Source: Arthrobacter sp. Marseille-P9274 (lineage in GTDB: Bacteria; Actinomycetota; Actinomycetes; Actinomycetales; Micrococcaceae). Taken from it: DNA of 64,000 nt. Both the position numbers and the translations under genes were made by a program. How positions within the stretch are numbered: position 1 is the stretch's first letter; every line of letters begins with the position of its first letter. Below, in pieces: positions 38,822-48,028 of the stretch. Location: the NCBI RefSeq assembly GCF_946892675.1, contig NZ_CAMPOV010000003.1, forward strand, positions 186,001 to 250,000, read 5' to 3'. A model generated the notes under the pieces. That model worked only from the letters and a program-made list of their open reading frames with translations. It had not been told where the DNA came from and made no database searches.

Positions 38822-39490
38822 CTAGGCGACCGATCGGTAGGGCGAGATCCAATGTCCTTCAATCGAGGCGGTGAGGGCGGCGCCTGCGGCCAGGACGCCA
38901 TCAACGACAGGAAGGCCGAGGCGGCGTCGAAGCTCTCCGGCGATACCCATCGTGGTCATTCCGGTACTGGCCAGGAGGATCACGTCCGATCCGGCGTCGG
39001 CAAGACGCTGGCCGGCATCGAGGCTCTCGAAGACACCGGTGGGTGTCAGGAGCTCGTTAGTGGTTCTGATGCTGGGCGGGGACTCCACAGCGAACAGGCT
39101 GTTGCCGAGCGCCTGTACTACGGACGCCGGGGCCCAGGGCGTAAGGCTGAGGACCCCCACGCGGTGACCGAGGGCCAACGCAGCAGCGGCTCCGGCGGCT
39201 CCGGCCCCGACTACAGGCAGATTGAGTTCCTGCCTGACTTCATTCAGACCGGGATCCGCCCCGCAGCTGATGATGATCCCTTCAACGTCTCCAGCCATCT
39301 CCTTAGCCACGGCAACGACTTTGGGAACGGCCCGGGATCGGGATTCTTCATCATGTACGCCGTCAGGCTGTAACGCGATCGCGCGCGTCAGGATCTTAAA
39401 GGGAAACGTCGACTGCAAAATCTGGCCGTGTAAAGAAATGAGCTTCCAGTTGGTGGCGCTGACTGTCCGGATCAATCCAACACTTTTCAT
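38822..39490 (-). CDS. Asp/Glu/hydantoin racemase-superfamily protein
   Basis: 222 residues. The first catalytic block IIISCGADPG keeps its Cys. The second, normally a GCTGM-type motif, reads LLASTGMTT, with Ser in place of Cys. Two-base racemases need both cysteines, so this is either a one-sided isomerase/decarboxylase-like enzyme or has lost racemase function. GGAAGGAG precedes ATG 39490. No hydantoinase or amino-acid gene is adjacent to suggest a substrate. Confidence 0.75.
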   Translation of the reverse strand: MKSVGLIRTVSATNWKLISLHGQILQSTFPFKILTRAIALQPDGVHDEESRSRAVPKVVAVAKEMAGDVEGIIISCGADPGLNEVRQELNLPVVGAGAAGAAAALALGHRVGVLSLTPWAPASVVQALGNSLFAVESPPSIRTTNELLTPTGVFESLDAGQRLADAGSDVILLASTGMTTMGIAGELRRRLGLPVVDGVLAAGAALTASIEGHWISPYRSVA

Positions 39491-40023
39491 AACCGGCTCC
39501 TTCCAAGATCCAATCAGGGAAAAGCTGTGGCATAGGAACGTTCGCTGCTTCACCTCCTGCTTGCTATGCTCCCTGCGAAAAGTTGCCCGGACATTTCGCC
39601 GAGGTTATTTCTGCGCGGAGGCTGACAACACAAGTTCAGCGAAGGCCGGAAATCGGCGCAGGAGTCTTGCGATCGATGCCGCGGATCGGCCGGAGACTTC
39701 GTCGAGGTCTACGTGGTCTCAAGGCAGCAGCAGGACGCACTCGTCAAGGACGACGGCAACCAGATCCATGTGTTCGTGCCGAAAGTCTCCGGTCTGGCCG
39801 GCTGACGCTGCCTGAAGTCACGTGCCCGGGTTGCGAACGAGCTTCTTGTTGGCGAATTCGTTGAAGCCGAACCCGGCCAGCTCGTGGCCGAAGCCGGAGC
39901 GCTTGAGCGGCCGACGGCCAGGTCCAAGATGCTCTTGCTGGCGCCGTGAAATGAATACTTAAAGATACAATCACTGTGTCGCCGTTGGGGTTGCGGCTTC
40001 TGCATTTACTGGGGGGATTCACT
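39491..40023. pseudogene. Gene remnants, including an aldehyde dehydrogenase 3' end
   Basis: No intact gene in 533 bp. On the minus strand, 39905 down to the stop at 39818-39820 reads LKRSGFGHELAGFGFNEFAN, the typical C-terminus of succinate-semialdehyde-type aldehyde dehydrogenases; the rest of the enzyme is missing. On the plus strand, a frame ending at 39805 (GDFVEVYVVSRQQQDALV...) looks like the end of another lost gene. A TACAAT hexamer at 39966-39971 is a possible -10 for the thermonuclease gene. Confidence 0.6.
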
Positions 40024-41184
40024 TTGTTTATCAATTCAGCGCGCCTGCGCACCTTTCCTGCGCTTGCCATCGTCGGCGTTTTATCGGCTCTTAGTCTCAC
40101 GGCTTGCAACGGAGATGAGTCCGTTCAAGCGCAGGTTGTCCGGGTAGTCGACGGGGATACGTTCGAAGCCGAGTACGGCGGTGCCACCAAGATGGTTCGG
40201 CTCCTCAACATCGATACTCCGGAGACGAAACACCCCAACAAGATCGTCGAGTGCCAAGGACCTGAGGCAACCGAGTTCTTGAAGGGCAAGCTCTCGGAGG
40301 GGTCGACGGTCGAACTCCGTTTCGATGAGGAAAAGACCGACCGTTTCGATCGTGTCCTGGCCGCTGCCTTTGTCGGAGACGAACTCATCAACGCCTCCAT
40401 TGCCCGCGCCGGCCTCGGTGTAGCCGAAATCTATGGTGCAAACGAGAAGTACTACGAACCGGTGAAGGCTGCCCAGGATGAGGCCGCCGAGAACAAGGCC
40501 GGCATCTACCAGGAGCAGCTCGCGTGCAGCCCGACGACACTCGCCGAACAGCAAATCGAGGCGCTTGCCGGCCCAGTGGAGCCGGGCGCTGCTGCTACCT
40601 CGGGAGAGATTGCGGCCGCCGCATCCACGCTCGGAACCGCGATCGCTGCCGCTTCCGTAGCTCAAGGCCTCCTCAACGATGGGAAGGGCGCCGTCATCGC
40701 AGCTGCCCTGGGCGGCAAAGTGATGACGGGTTCTTCCGACAGACTTGCCGGCTCACTCGCCGCCGCTGATTCACGGCACAGCACACTAAGTGACCGCGCC
40801 GCGACTGTGAAGGCGGAAGAAAAGCGGAAGGCGGCCGAAGCCAAGGCCAAGGCGAAAGCGAAGGCCGAAGCGAAAGCCAAAGCCAAAGCCGCTGAGAAAA
40901 AGCGGGTCGCGGAGGCAAAACGGCTCAAGGCCGAAGCTGTCGAGCGTGAGCGTGCAGCGGCTCAGGCAGCGGAGCGGGCAGCCGCCGATGCTGCGGCCCG
41001 GGCAGCAGCTGAGGCCGAGGCTGCTCGTCGCTACACACCGCCAGCTCCGGCCTATGAAGCTCCGAAGCAGAACTACGAGGCGCCTGCGCCTGCGCCCGCT
41101 CAGCAAAACCCCTACCCGGGGTACAACGGCCCCCGTTGCTACGCGCCCGGCGGGAAGTCATGGACGCCCTGCCCCGGCAGGTAA
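40024..41184 (+). CDS. Thermonuclease-family lipoprotein with coiled coil
   Basis: 386 residues from TTG 40024, preceded by GGGGGGA. A signal peptide ends in the lipobox LTACN. The SNase domain (VVRVVDGDTFEA, RLLNIDTPET, DRFDRVLAAAFVG) has the catalytic Asp and Arg residues. A long Lys/Ala/Glu coiled coil (~residues 255-335) leads to a Pro-rich stretch and a Cys-containing end (RCYAPGGKSWTPCPG) like excalibur-type tails. An extracellular nuclease held at the surface is likely. The frame extends upstream to 39976 without support. Confidence 0.83.
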   Translation: MFINSARLRTFPALAIVGVLSALSLTACNGDESVQAQVVRVVDGDTFEAEYGGATKMVRLLNIDTPETKHPNKIVECQGPEATEFLKGKLSEGSTVELRFDEEKTDRFDRVLAAAFVGDELINASIARAGLGVAEIYGANEKYYEPVKAAQDEAAENKAGIYQEQLACSPTTLAEQQIEALAGPVEPGAAATSGEIAAAASTLGTAIAAASVAQGLLNDGKGAVIAAALGGKVMTGSSDRLAGSLAAADSRHSTLSDRAATVKAEEKRKAAEAKAKAKAKAEAKAKAKAAEKKRVAEAKRLKAEAVERERAAAQAAERAAADAAARAAAEAEAARRYTPPAPAYEAPKQNYEAPAPAPAQQNPYPGYNGPRCYAPGGKSWTPCPGR

Positions 41185-41221
41185 TCCCGTCGCCCTTATT
41201 AAGTGCCACCGGGAGACTCCC

Positions 41222-41402
41222 ATGATTGATTTCGCAACGGATCGCCTTAAAGCTTCAGCCGGGAAGCCTCCAAGATGTATTCGGTGAATATACAGCCGCC
41301 GCCTTTCAGGGCGGGAACGCCGTCGCTGCGTTCCGAGGCATCCGTGATTTCGTGGCCTTCGCCGACAAGCGCTTGATCGTGGTCAACGTTCAGGGCATGA
41401 CT
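41222..41402 (+). pseudogene. Bacterial PH-domain protein, frameshifted fragment
   Basis: ATG 41222 with GGGAG upstream begins MIDFATDRL, after which the family sequence continues in another frame (LQPGSLQDVFGEYTAAAFQG, then AFRGIRDFVAFADKRLIVVN). This is the first half of a YvbH/DUF1696-type PH-domain protein; homology stops at about 41402, where transposase-like sequence starts on the other strand. Frameshifted and truncated. Confidence 0.6.
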
Positions 41403-41640
41403 CCTGCAGATCCCGGGAGCCAGCCCAGGGCGGATCCCGGCTTCTCCACCGCGGCAGCCTCCGTCACGCTTCCCAGACGGTCAAACAGCTTGAAGAACTC
41501 CGCCTTCTGCTCCTGGCTGTATTTCCGGTGGGGCACCCGCCCGCGGATCCGGAGGCGACTTCTTGATTAAAGACGACCCGGTCGTTGCAACTCCCGAAAG
41601 GGTCCGAGTGTTGCAACGACCGCAAGAACCCAAGGTTCCG
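41403..41640 (-). mobile_element. Insertion-sequence remnant (transposase start and inverted repeat)
   Basis: Minus strand 41560-41403 reads RKYSQEQKAEFFKLFDRLGS and TEAAAVEKPGSALGW, resembling the N-terminal helix-turn-helix of IS30-like transposases; no catalytic domain follows. At 41579-41591 and 41610-41622 a perfect 13-bp inverted repeat (CGGTCGTTGCAAC) may be an element end or a terminator. The piece has cut off the PH-domain gene. Confidence 0.45.
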
Positions 41641-41676
41641 TCAAAACCGCAAGCACGAGCGTCTAAAGCTGGAAGG

Positions 41677-42867
41677 CTACCGAGCCCGCGCCGCCGGTCC
41701 GATGGCGAGGGCATCCAGATCCTCGCCAACGATCAGCTCGCCGGAGAAGTTGTCGCCGGCCCGTTTGAATTCCTTGACTGGCCAGTTGCCCGGCACCATG
41801 TGGTTCAGCACCAGTGTGCGGACACCGGCCTGTTCTGCGATCACACCGACCTCTTCGATCGTGGTGTGGGCGCCCTTGAGGTGCTGATACTCAGCTTCCG
41901 CTGCAGCATCGCGGGGCTCCGGGTGGCGCTGGGCGATCCACTGCTCGGCGATGACTTCGTGCACCAGAATGTCGGCACCGGCAGCGAGTTCCACTAGATT
42001 TTCGCTGGGCCCGGTGTCGCCGGAGAAGACGACAGTTCCGGTATCCGTCTCGAATTTGAAAGCGAACGCAGGGAACACGGGCGCGTGCTGGACCAGCGTT
42101 GCGGATACCTTAACCCGGTCGTCCTCGTAGAAGCTGAACGGCGACATGCGCGGATTCGGGTTGCCGTTCGGGTCCTTGGCATACTGCGCCGGCAGGGGGA
42201 TGTCGCGGCCGGCGAAGATCTTGTCCGGTGTGGGATAGCCACTGTCTATGACGCGGTCATTGAAGTCCGTGGCGAAGGTCTTCACCATCATGTCGATCGT
42301 TTCCCGGGTGCCCGGCGTGGGGTTCTCCGGGGCGACGACCTCGGTCATTTTCTCGCCGTTGTAGCTTACGGGGAGGGCACCGCGGTTGCCCGGCCCCCAG
42401 ATCTCCACGAGCCGGTCCCTGCGGGACAGGCCGTTCTGCAGACCGGTGCCCAGGATCCCGTACAGGTCCGCAATATGGTCAGAGTGCAGGTGGGTGAGGA
42501 ACACCGACTGAAGACCATCGAGCGGGCCCTGCATGTCCTTGTCCCAGGTGCCCAGCCGGGCATCCTTGATCTGGCGCCCGACTCCGTGCCCGGCATCGAT
42601 CAGATAGTAGCGGTCGCCGACTACGACGGCGGAAGCCACGCCTGCCCGATCCGTTTCCATCCACCACGGGGGTCCGCCCGAGGTTCCCAGCAGGATCAGC
42701 CGGTTCTTCGCATCCGATGTCAGGGGCTTGCGGCGGGGCCCGGTACGGGGACTACCGGACTGCGGCGGCAGCGCCGCACCGGTCAAAACCGGTGCCAGCC
42801 CGGCTACGGATAAAGAACCAAGAACGGCGCGGCGCGACAGGCGCCCGCTATCAGGCGTCTTTGCCAT
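41677..42867 (-). CDS. Tat-exported metallo-beta-lactamase-fold hydrolase (RNase Z-like group)
   Basis: 396 residues. Twin-arginine signal LSRRAVLGSLSVAGLAP, then LILLGTSGGPP and the metal site THLHSDHIADL near residue 120, FSGDTG near 265 and a late His in LNHMVPG. This long-chain arylsulfatase/RNase Z-like group acts on esters outside the cell; the substrate is not evident. ATG 42867 fits the signal peptide best; an in-frame start 8 codons upstream overlaps the AAGGAG ribosome site. Confidence 0.82.
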   Translation of the reverse strand: MAKTPDSGRLSRRAVLGSLSVAGLAPVLTGAALPPQSGSPRTGPRRKPLTSDAKNRLILLGTSGGPPWWMETDRAGVASAVVVGDRYYLIDAGHGVGRQIKDARLGTWDKDMQGPLDGLQSVFLTHLHSDHIADLYGILGTGLQNGLSRRDRLVEIWGPGNRGALPVSYNGEKMTEVVAPENPTPGTRETIDMMVKTFATDFNDRVIDSGYPTPDKIFAGRDIPLPAQYAKDPNGNPNPRMSPFSFYEDDRVKVSATLVQHAPVFPAFAFKFETDTGTVVFSGDTGPSENLVELAAGADILVHEVIAEQWIAQRHPEPRDAAAEAEYQHLKGAHTTIEEVGVIAEQAGVRTLVLNHMVPGNWPVKEFKRAGDNFSGELIVGEDLDALAIGPAARAR

Positions 42868-43477
42868 TGGGGGAGATCTCCTTGCATTCACGGGCTGCCG
42901 CCGAAGCGGCTTGGCCCTGGCCTACCAACTGCCGGCGGCGCGGGAATGCGTCCGGGCAGCAGCCACGCGTATCCACATTAGGAGAAGGCCGAAAGGATGT
43001 GAAAGACGGATTCGATCCTTATTGATACATGCTGCGTATATGGGCGGGGGAACGGTCGGGTAAGACGCGGCAGGGTGTCCGAAAGGGTTTGTTTGAAGAG
43101 ACCGGGCGGCCTCTCCAGACATGTGTGCGGCAATACGGCTAGGCAACAGTCCGAAGAAGGAGACAGCCTTCCAGTGTGCTTGCTGTCGGATTGAAGTACA
43201 CCCCAACCTGACGTCAGGTGTGCCCCGGAATGAGCGTCAGAATAGAGTTCGAAATCGCCTTTCTTGACACATACTCGGGAACTCTTAGATTTCAACCTGA
43301 CAATTCAGGCTTGGAGGACTAAGTGGCAGGTCAGCGGATCGGGTCGATGTTGACGGACTGATAACTGACACGGCTCCTACCAAGGCGGTGACCCATGAGC
43401 ACGAACAGCGTGGGGTGCAACTCGTCGTCGCGCAGCCCTAATTAAGCGGTTTGCACCTGCTCCTGGTATGCGACGTA
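42868..43477. mobile_element. Intergenic region with probable Tn3-type resolvase remnant
   Basis: 610 bp without an intact gene. TTGACA 43264-43269, 16 bp, TAGATT 43286-43291 is the best sigma70-like promoter in the window. It is followed by GGAGGA and GTG 43323, which opens MAGQRIGSMLTD and stops at 43361; MAGQRIG is a common start of serine resolvases. Dyads CCTGA-TCAGG at 43206-43219 and 43295-43308 may be res/operator sites. I read this as the promoter end of a deleted resolvase gene. 42868-43200 shows nothing. Confidence 0.4.
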
Positions 43478-44095
43478 CTAGTGCGCGGCGACGGCGAGGA
43501 AGCGGATGGGCAGTTCGATGAGCCGCAACGGTCCGTGCGGACCTTCCCCCTCGAAAACCAGCGAGTCTCCCGGCGACAGCTCGTACTCGTAGGACCCGTG
43601 CCCGTACACCATGCGCCCCTCGAGCATGTAGATGAACTCCGTGCCGGAGTGCTGGAACAGCGGAAAGACGTCCGACGCGCTGGTCAGCGTGACCAGGCTG
43701 GGCTCGATCGGGTTTTGCCGCCGCTTGAGGGATCCGAGCGACCGGTACTCGTGGCCGTGACGCGTCCCGGTGCGCACGGTAACGCTTCCCTCGCCGGCCT
43801 TGGTGAGCGTCGCCTCGCGCTCCGTGTCCGCCCCTTGGAACAGGGAGGTGACAGGAACATTGAGGCCGTGGGCCAGGCGCTGCAAGGTGGTCAGCGAGCA
43901 GGAAGTGCTGGCCGATTCGATCTTCGAGACCATGGCCTTGGACAGTCCGGTGCGGGCCGCGAGCTCGGCCGCGGAAATTCCGGCCTCGCGACGGCACCGC
44001 TTCACCTGCGCGGCGATGACAGCCTCGAGCGAGCCGGGGGCGTCCGCCGGTTCGGCCTCAGCATGCGGTTCCTGCCCGGCCTCCTCGCTTGTCAT
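43478..44095 (-). CDS. XRE-family regulator with cupin domain
   Basis: 205 residues. Helix-turn-helix at ~27-80 (SAAELAARTGLSKAMVSKIE) and a C-terminal cupin (HSGTEFIYMLEGRMVYGHGS, LSPGDSLVFEGEGPHGP) for ligand sensing. It lies 128 bp downstream of the end of the glnT-glx operon in the same orientation, after the M20 hydrolase. Regulators of this build are common beside amine and amino-acid utilisation genes; control of the neighbouring operon is likely but not shown. Confidence 0.87.
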   Translation of the reverse strand: MTSEEAGQEPHAEAEPADAPGSLEAVIAAQVKRCRREAGISAAELAARTGLSKAMVSKIESASTSCSLTTLQRLAHGLNVPVTSLFQGADTEREATLTKAGEGSVTVRTGTRHGHEYRSLGSLKRRQNPIEPSLVTLTSASDVFPLFQHSGTEFIYMLEGRMVYGHGSYEYELSPGDSLVFEGEGPHGPLRLIELPIRFLAVAAH

Positions 44096-44223
44096 GGGTC
44101 GAGTATAGGCAGGGGCAGAAGAGCCGCCCCAAAACTCCTCTGCGGCCACCAGGTCGGAGGCGGACGGGGCGAAGGGCAGGCCGATGCTGCCGGCCGCCCT
44201 GTCCTGCCCCGTCCGCCCCCGCG

Positions 44224-45480
44224 TCATTCCCGTCCCGCCAGCCCCTGGAGGACGTCCGCCAGAGCCAGCGCCCCCGCCTCCGCGTCGTCGTCCTCTACAT
44301 GTTCCTGGGGGGAATGCGAGATTCCCGTCGGGTTGCGGACGAACAGCATGGCTGTCGGAAGGCGGGCCGCCAGTACGCCCGCGTCGTGGCCCGCACCCGT
44401 GTCGAGGACCGGAGCGTCCGGCAGCAGCTCCCCGACGCGCCCTCGGAGCGCGGGATCGAAGTGGACGGTTGGGCTCAGCGATTCCTCGTTGAGCCTCACG
44501 GTGCAGCCTTCGGCGGCGGCGGCGCGGATCGCCTCCGCGTGGATGCGTTCTACGACAGCGGCGGTCACCGCGTCGTCCTGGTGGCGGACGTCGATCCACA
44601 GGTTGACGCAAGACGCGATGACGTTGGTGCCGCCCGGCACCGGTTCGATCCGTCCCACCGTTGCCCGGGCTCCCGGATGCCGGAGGGCTGCGTCGCGGAC
44701 AGCCTGGACCATCGCGGCCGCGGCGACCATCGGATCCCGCCGGTCCTCCATGAGCGTCGTTCCCGCGTGGTTGCCCTGTCCCGCCACGGTCAGTCGCCAG
44801 CGGCCGTGCCCGAGGATGGACGAGCCGACGGCGACCGCACGGTCGAGGTCGACCAGTCCCCTGCCCTGTTCCACGTGGAGCTCGACGAATGCCCCGATCC
44901 GGCCGACGGCTTCAGGATCCGGCCCCACGAAGCGTGGATCGAGGCCCGCTGCCGCGGCGACGTCGGCGAAGGTGTCGCCGTCCGGGTCCCGCAGGTTCCG
45001 GGCCTTGTCCGGATCGATGGCACCGGTCAGCAGGCGGGAGCCGAAGCACGCCACACCGAAGCGGGAACCCTCTTCTTCCGGAAAGACCGCGAGGGCGATG
45101 GGCCGCCGCGGGGCCATGCCGCGGCTGCGGAGATGGTCGACGGCGGCGAGGGCAGAAGCGACGCCGAGCGGGCCGTCGAAGGCACCGCCGCCCGGAACCG
45201 AGTCCAGGTGGCTGCCGGTGACGACGGCGTCCTGCCGCGACCCGCTGCCCGTGTCCCACCAGGCCCAGAGTGCGCCGTTGCGGTCCGTCTCGGTGTCCAG
45301 TCCGCGGTGCCGCGCCTCGTCGAGGAACCACTCGCGCAGCTCCTGTTCGGCCGTGGAATACAGGGCCCGGCTGTAGCCGCCGCGACCGGTGTCCCTGCCC
45401 GTGGCTGCGATTCCGGCGAGCAGACCTGTGACGCCGGGCCCCGCCGTCGTCGTCGCCACCGCCCCCGGCGCCGTGCTCAC
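44224..45480 (-). CDS. M20-family amidohydrolase (allantoate/N-carbamoyl type)
   Basis: 418 residues. Metal ligands and fold markers: GSHLDSVPGGGAFDG, EEEGSRFG, HVEQG, and GHDAG ... HSPQEH at the end. The family includes allantoate amidohydrolase, ureidoglycolate amidohydrolase and N-carbamoyl-L-amino acid hydrolases. GTG 45480 overlaps the preceding stop as GTGA, so it is translated with the oxidase. In this operon it might hydrolyse an amide or carbamoyl product, releasing ammonia. Confidence 0.85.
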   Translation of the reverse strand: MSTAPGAVATTTAGPGVTGLLAGIAATGRDTGRGGYSRALYSTAEQELREWFLDEARHRGLDTETDRNGALWAWWDTGSGSRQDAVVTGSHLDSVPGGGAFDGPLGVASALAAVDHLRSRGMAPRRPIALAVFPEEEGSRFGVACFGSRLLTGAIDPDKARNLRDPDGDTFADVAAAAGLDPRFVGPDPEAVGRIGAFVELHVEQGRGLVDLDRAVAVGSSILGHGRWRLTVAGQGNHAGTTLMEDRRDPMVAAAAMVQAVRDAALRHPGARATVGRIEPVPGGTNVIASCVNLWIDVRHQDDAVTAAVVERIHAEAIRAAAAEGCTVRLNEESLSPTVHFDPALRGRVGELLPDAPVLDTGAGHDAGVLAARLPTAMLFVRNPTGISHSPQEHVEDDDAEAGALALADVLQGLAGRE

Positions 45481-46634
45481 GCCGACCGTCCCGAGGCCGC
45501 CGCCCGCGAGGGACGGAACCGTTCCGGCACGCCCGCCGCCCCGGTCGCGAGGTCCGCCGCCAGGGTGCCCAGCAGCGGCGCGAACTTCGCCCCGTGGCCG
45601 CTGCAGGGCGAGAGGATGGTGACGCCGTCGGCGGTGTCGATGACGAAGTCCTCGGTGGGCGTGTTGGTGAACAAGCACGTCGTCTCCGCGTAGGGCTCCG
45701 GGACCAGGCCCGGGACGTACCGTTTGACGTACTCGATAATCCGTTCGCGGTGCTCCGGGTCGATCAGGCCGTCCTGGGCGGAGGCGTCGGGGATGGCCTT
45801 GCCGCCGTTGAATTCGGCCAGCTTCTGGCCCCGGAACTCCGCGTCCCGGCCGCCCGGCAATCCATAGGTCTGGATGCCCGGCCGTTTGTGGATGAACGTG
45901 GGCCAGTGGGTCCCCGGCAGCGGCTGCTCACGGTAGGGGAAGTGGAAGGCCGTCTCCTGCATCACGGTGAAGGCCGGCAGCGAGGCCAGGAACGCCGGCG
46001 GCAGGTCGAGGCCGCCGAGCAGCCCCGGCAGCCAGCCGCCCGCGGCAAGCACGAGATGCCCTGCTTGCAGCTGCTCGCCGCGCTCATTGGTGAGCAGGTA
46101 GCCCGCGCCCGAGCGCCGCGCCGTGGTAAGCGTCCAGTCCTGGAGGAGCCGGGCTCCGTGTCCGACGGCGGCCCGCACCATGGTGTGGACGGTCTCGTGG
46201 GCGTCGATCACCCCGGCGCCCTGGTGCCAGAGCACCTCGGTGTCGAACGCGAACTGGGGCCAGCGGCCGCGGGCCTCCTCGGCAGACAGCAGCTCGTGCC
46301 CGATGCCGGCGCCAGCGAGCACGTCGGCAAGGGCGCGCGGTTCCCGGTCCTGGCCGTAGTCGACGCAGCCGGTCGGCGTGATGAGGGGCTGTCCCGCCAG
46401 CTCGGAAAGCTCCTCCCAGCCGGCCAGGGATTCCTTCACCATGGCGGCATAGCCGGCCTCCGGGTAGGCGTAGCGGAAGATCCGCGCCGACCCGTGCGAG
46501 CTGCCGGCGTCGTTGGCCGGCACGGACCGCTCGACGACGGCGACCTCCTGGCCGCGCGCGGCAAGCTGCCACGCCGTGGCGGCGCCGGCCAGGCCGGCGC
46601 CGACCACCACGTAATCGAAGGCTTCCGCGGACAT
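45477..46634 (-). CDS. Monomeric sarcosine oxidase/N-methyltryptophan oxidase-like flavoprotein
   Basis: 385 residues. FAD site VVVGAGLAGAATAWQLA (residues 9-25), SSHGSARIFRYAY near 45, and SPCSGHGAKFAP with Cys344, the expected site of covalent flavin attachment. This family oxidises N-methyl amino acids to the amino acid, formaldehyde and H2O2. The stop of glxD and this ATG overlap by one base. With GlnT and GlxBCD it could oxidise N-methylglutamate; sarcosine and other secondary amines remain possible. Confidence 0.87.
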   Translation of the reverse strand: MSAEAFDYVVVGAGLAGAATAWQLAARGQEVAVVERSVPANDAGSSHGSARIFRYAYPEAGYAAMVKESLAGWEELSELAGQPLITPTGCVDYGQDREPRALADVLAGAGIGHELLSAEEARGRWPQFAFDTEVLWHQGAGVIDAHETVHTMVRAAVGHGARLLQDWTLTTARRSGAGYLLTNERGEQLQAGHLVLAAGGWLPGLLGGLDLPPAFLASLPAFTVMQETAFHFPYREQPLPGTHWPTFIHKRPGIQTYGLPGGRDAEFRGQKLAEFNGGKAIPDASAQDGLIDPEHRERIIEYVKRYVPGLVPEPYAETTCLFTNTPTEDFVIDTADGVTILSPCSGHGAKFAPLLGTLAADLATGAAGVPERFRPSRAAASGRSA

Positions 46635-48019
46635 CAGAAACCTGCCCCGCCTGTGCCGGGAATCCACGAGGTGCCTGCCAGCGGCACCCGTGCCATGGCC
46701 GCCGACTCCATGGTCAGGGCCACCAGGTCCTCCGGTTCCAGATTGCGCAGGTGCGCCTTGCCGCAGGCGCGGGCGATGGTCTGCGCCTCCATGGTCAGCA
46801 CGCGGAGGTAGTTGGCGATCCGCCGCCCGCCTGCCACCGGGTCAAGTCGATTGGCCAGCTCCGGGTCCTGGGTGGAGATACCGGCGGGATCCCGGCCGTC
46901 CTGGAAGTCGTCGTAGTAGCCGGCGGCCGAGCCGAGCCGGGCGTACTCGTCCGCATGGCGCGGGCTGTTGTCGCCGAGAGCGATCAGCGCGGCGGTGCCG
47001 ATCGCCACCGCGTCGGCCCCGAGGGCCATCGCCTTGGCCACATCGGCGCCGGTGCGGATACCGCCGGAGACGATCAGCTGCACCTTGCGGTGCATGCCCA
47101 GTTCCTGAAGGGCCTGCACCGCCTGCGGGATGGCCGCCAGTGTGGGGATGCCGACGTTTTCGATGAACACCTGCTGCGTGGCGGCGGTTCCGCCCTGCAT
47201 GCCGTCGACGACGACCACGTCCGCTCCGGCCTTCACCGCCAGGGCGGTGTCGTAGTAGGGCCGGGAGGCACCGATCTTCACGTAGATGGGCTTCTCCCAG
47301 TCGGTGATCTCGCGCAGTTCGGCGATCTTGATCTCCAGGTCGTCCGGCCCGGTCCAGTCCGGGTGCCGGCAGGCCGAGCGCTGGTCAATCCCCACGGGCA
47401 GCGTGCGCATCCCGGCCACTCGCTCGGTGATCTTCTGCCCCAGCAGCATTCCGCCGCCGCCCGGCTTGGCGCCCTGGCCAAGGACGACCTCAATCGCATC
47501 GGCCTTGCGCAGGTCCTCCGGGTTCATCCCGTAGCGGGAGGGCAGGTACTGGTAGACGAGGTTCCTGGACTGGCCGCGCTCCTCCGGCGTCATGCCGCCG
47601 TCGCCCGTGGTGGTTGACGTCCCCACCTCGCTGGCGCCGCGGCCCAGGGCTTCCTTGGCGTTCGCCGAAAGGGCGCCGAAGCTCATGCCCGCGATGGTCA
47701 CGACCGTGTCGAGGTGCAGGGGTTTCGAGGCATAGCGGTCGCCGAGGACGACGTCGGTACCGCACTTTTCGCGGTAGCCCTCCAACGGGTAGCGGGACAT
47801 GGAGGCTCCGAGGAAGAGCAGGTCGTCGAAGTGCGGGACATGCCGCTTGGCGCCCCAGCCGCGGATATCGTAGATGCCGGTTTCGGCGGCGCGCTGGATG
47901 TCCGCGATGGTGGCTCGGTCGAAGGTGGCGGACTCGCGGAGGCCCTGCGCGGCCAGGGAGGATGCAGCCAGGGACGGCGCGGCAGCGGCCGGGGACTGGC
48001 CGGTTGTGGTGAGGGTCAT
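46634..48019 (-). CDS. glxD: Glutamate synthase-like FMN protein GlxD (MgsC-like)
   Basis: 461 residues; FMN-binding TIM barrel of the glutamate-synthase family: IAGMSFGALSANAKEALGRG, GGGGMLLGQKIT, YVKIGASRPYYDTALAVKAG, VDGMQGGTAATQ and VSGGIRTGADVAKAMALGAD. It is the synthase part of three-gene, split glutamate synthases such as N-methylglutamate synthase (MgsABC). Start at ATG 48019; 10 bp after glxC. Confidence 0.88.
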   Translation of the reverse strand: MTLTTTGQSPAAAAPSLAASSLAAQGLRESATFDRATIADIQRAAETGIYDIRGWGAKRHVPHFDDLLFLGASMSRYPLEGYREKCGTDVVLGDRYASKPLHLDTVVTIAGMSFGALSANAKEALGRGASEVGTSTTTGDGGMTPEERGQSRNLVYQYLPSRYGMNPEDLRKADAIEVVLGQGAKPGGGGMLLGQKITERVAGMRTLPVGIDQRSACRHPDWTGPDDLEIKIAELREITDWEKPIYVKIGASRPYYDTALAVKAGADVVVVDGMQGGTAATQQVFIENVGIPTLAAIPQAVQALQELGMHRKVQLIVSGGIRTGADVAKAMALGADAVAIGTAALIALGDNSPRHADEYARLGSAAGYYDDFQDGRDPAGISTQDPELANRLDPVAGGRRIANYLRVLTMEAQTIARACGKAHLRNLEPEDLVALTMESAAMARVPLAGTSWIPGTGGAGF

Positions 48020-48028
48020 GGCTGTCTC

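Noticed and set aside
40801-41030. Lys/Ala/Glu-rich stretch as a DNA repeat array
   Set aside because: The repetition is in the protein (coiled coil) and in codon use; there is no exact DNA unit beyond a few bases, and no CRISPR-like spacing.
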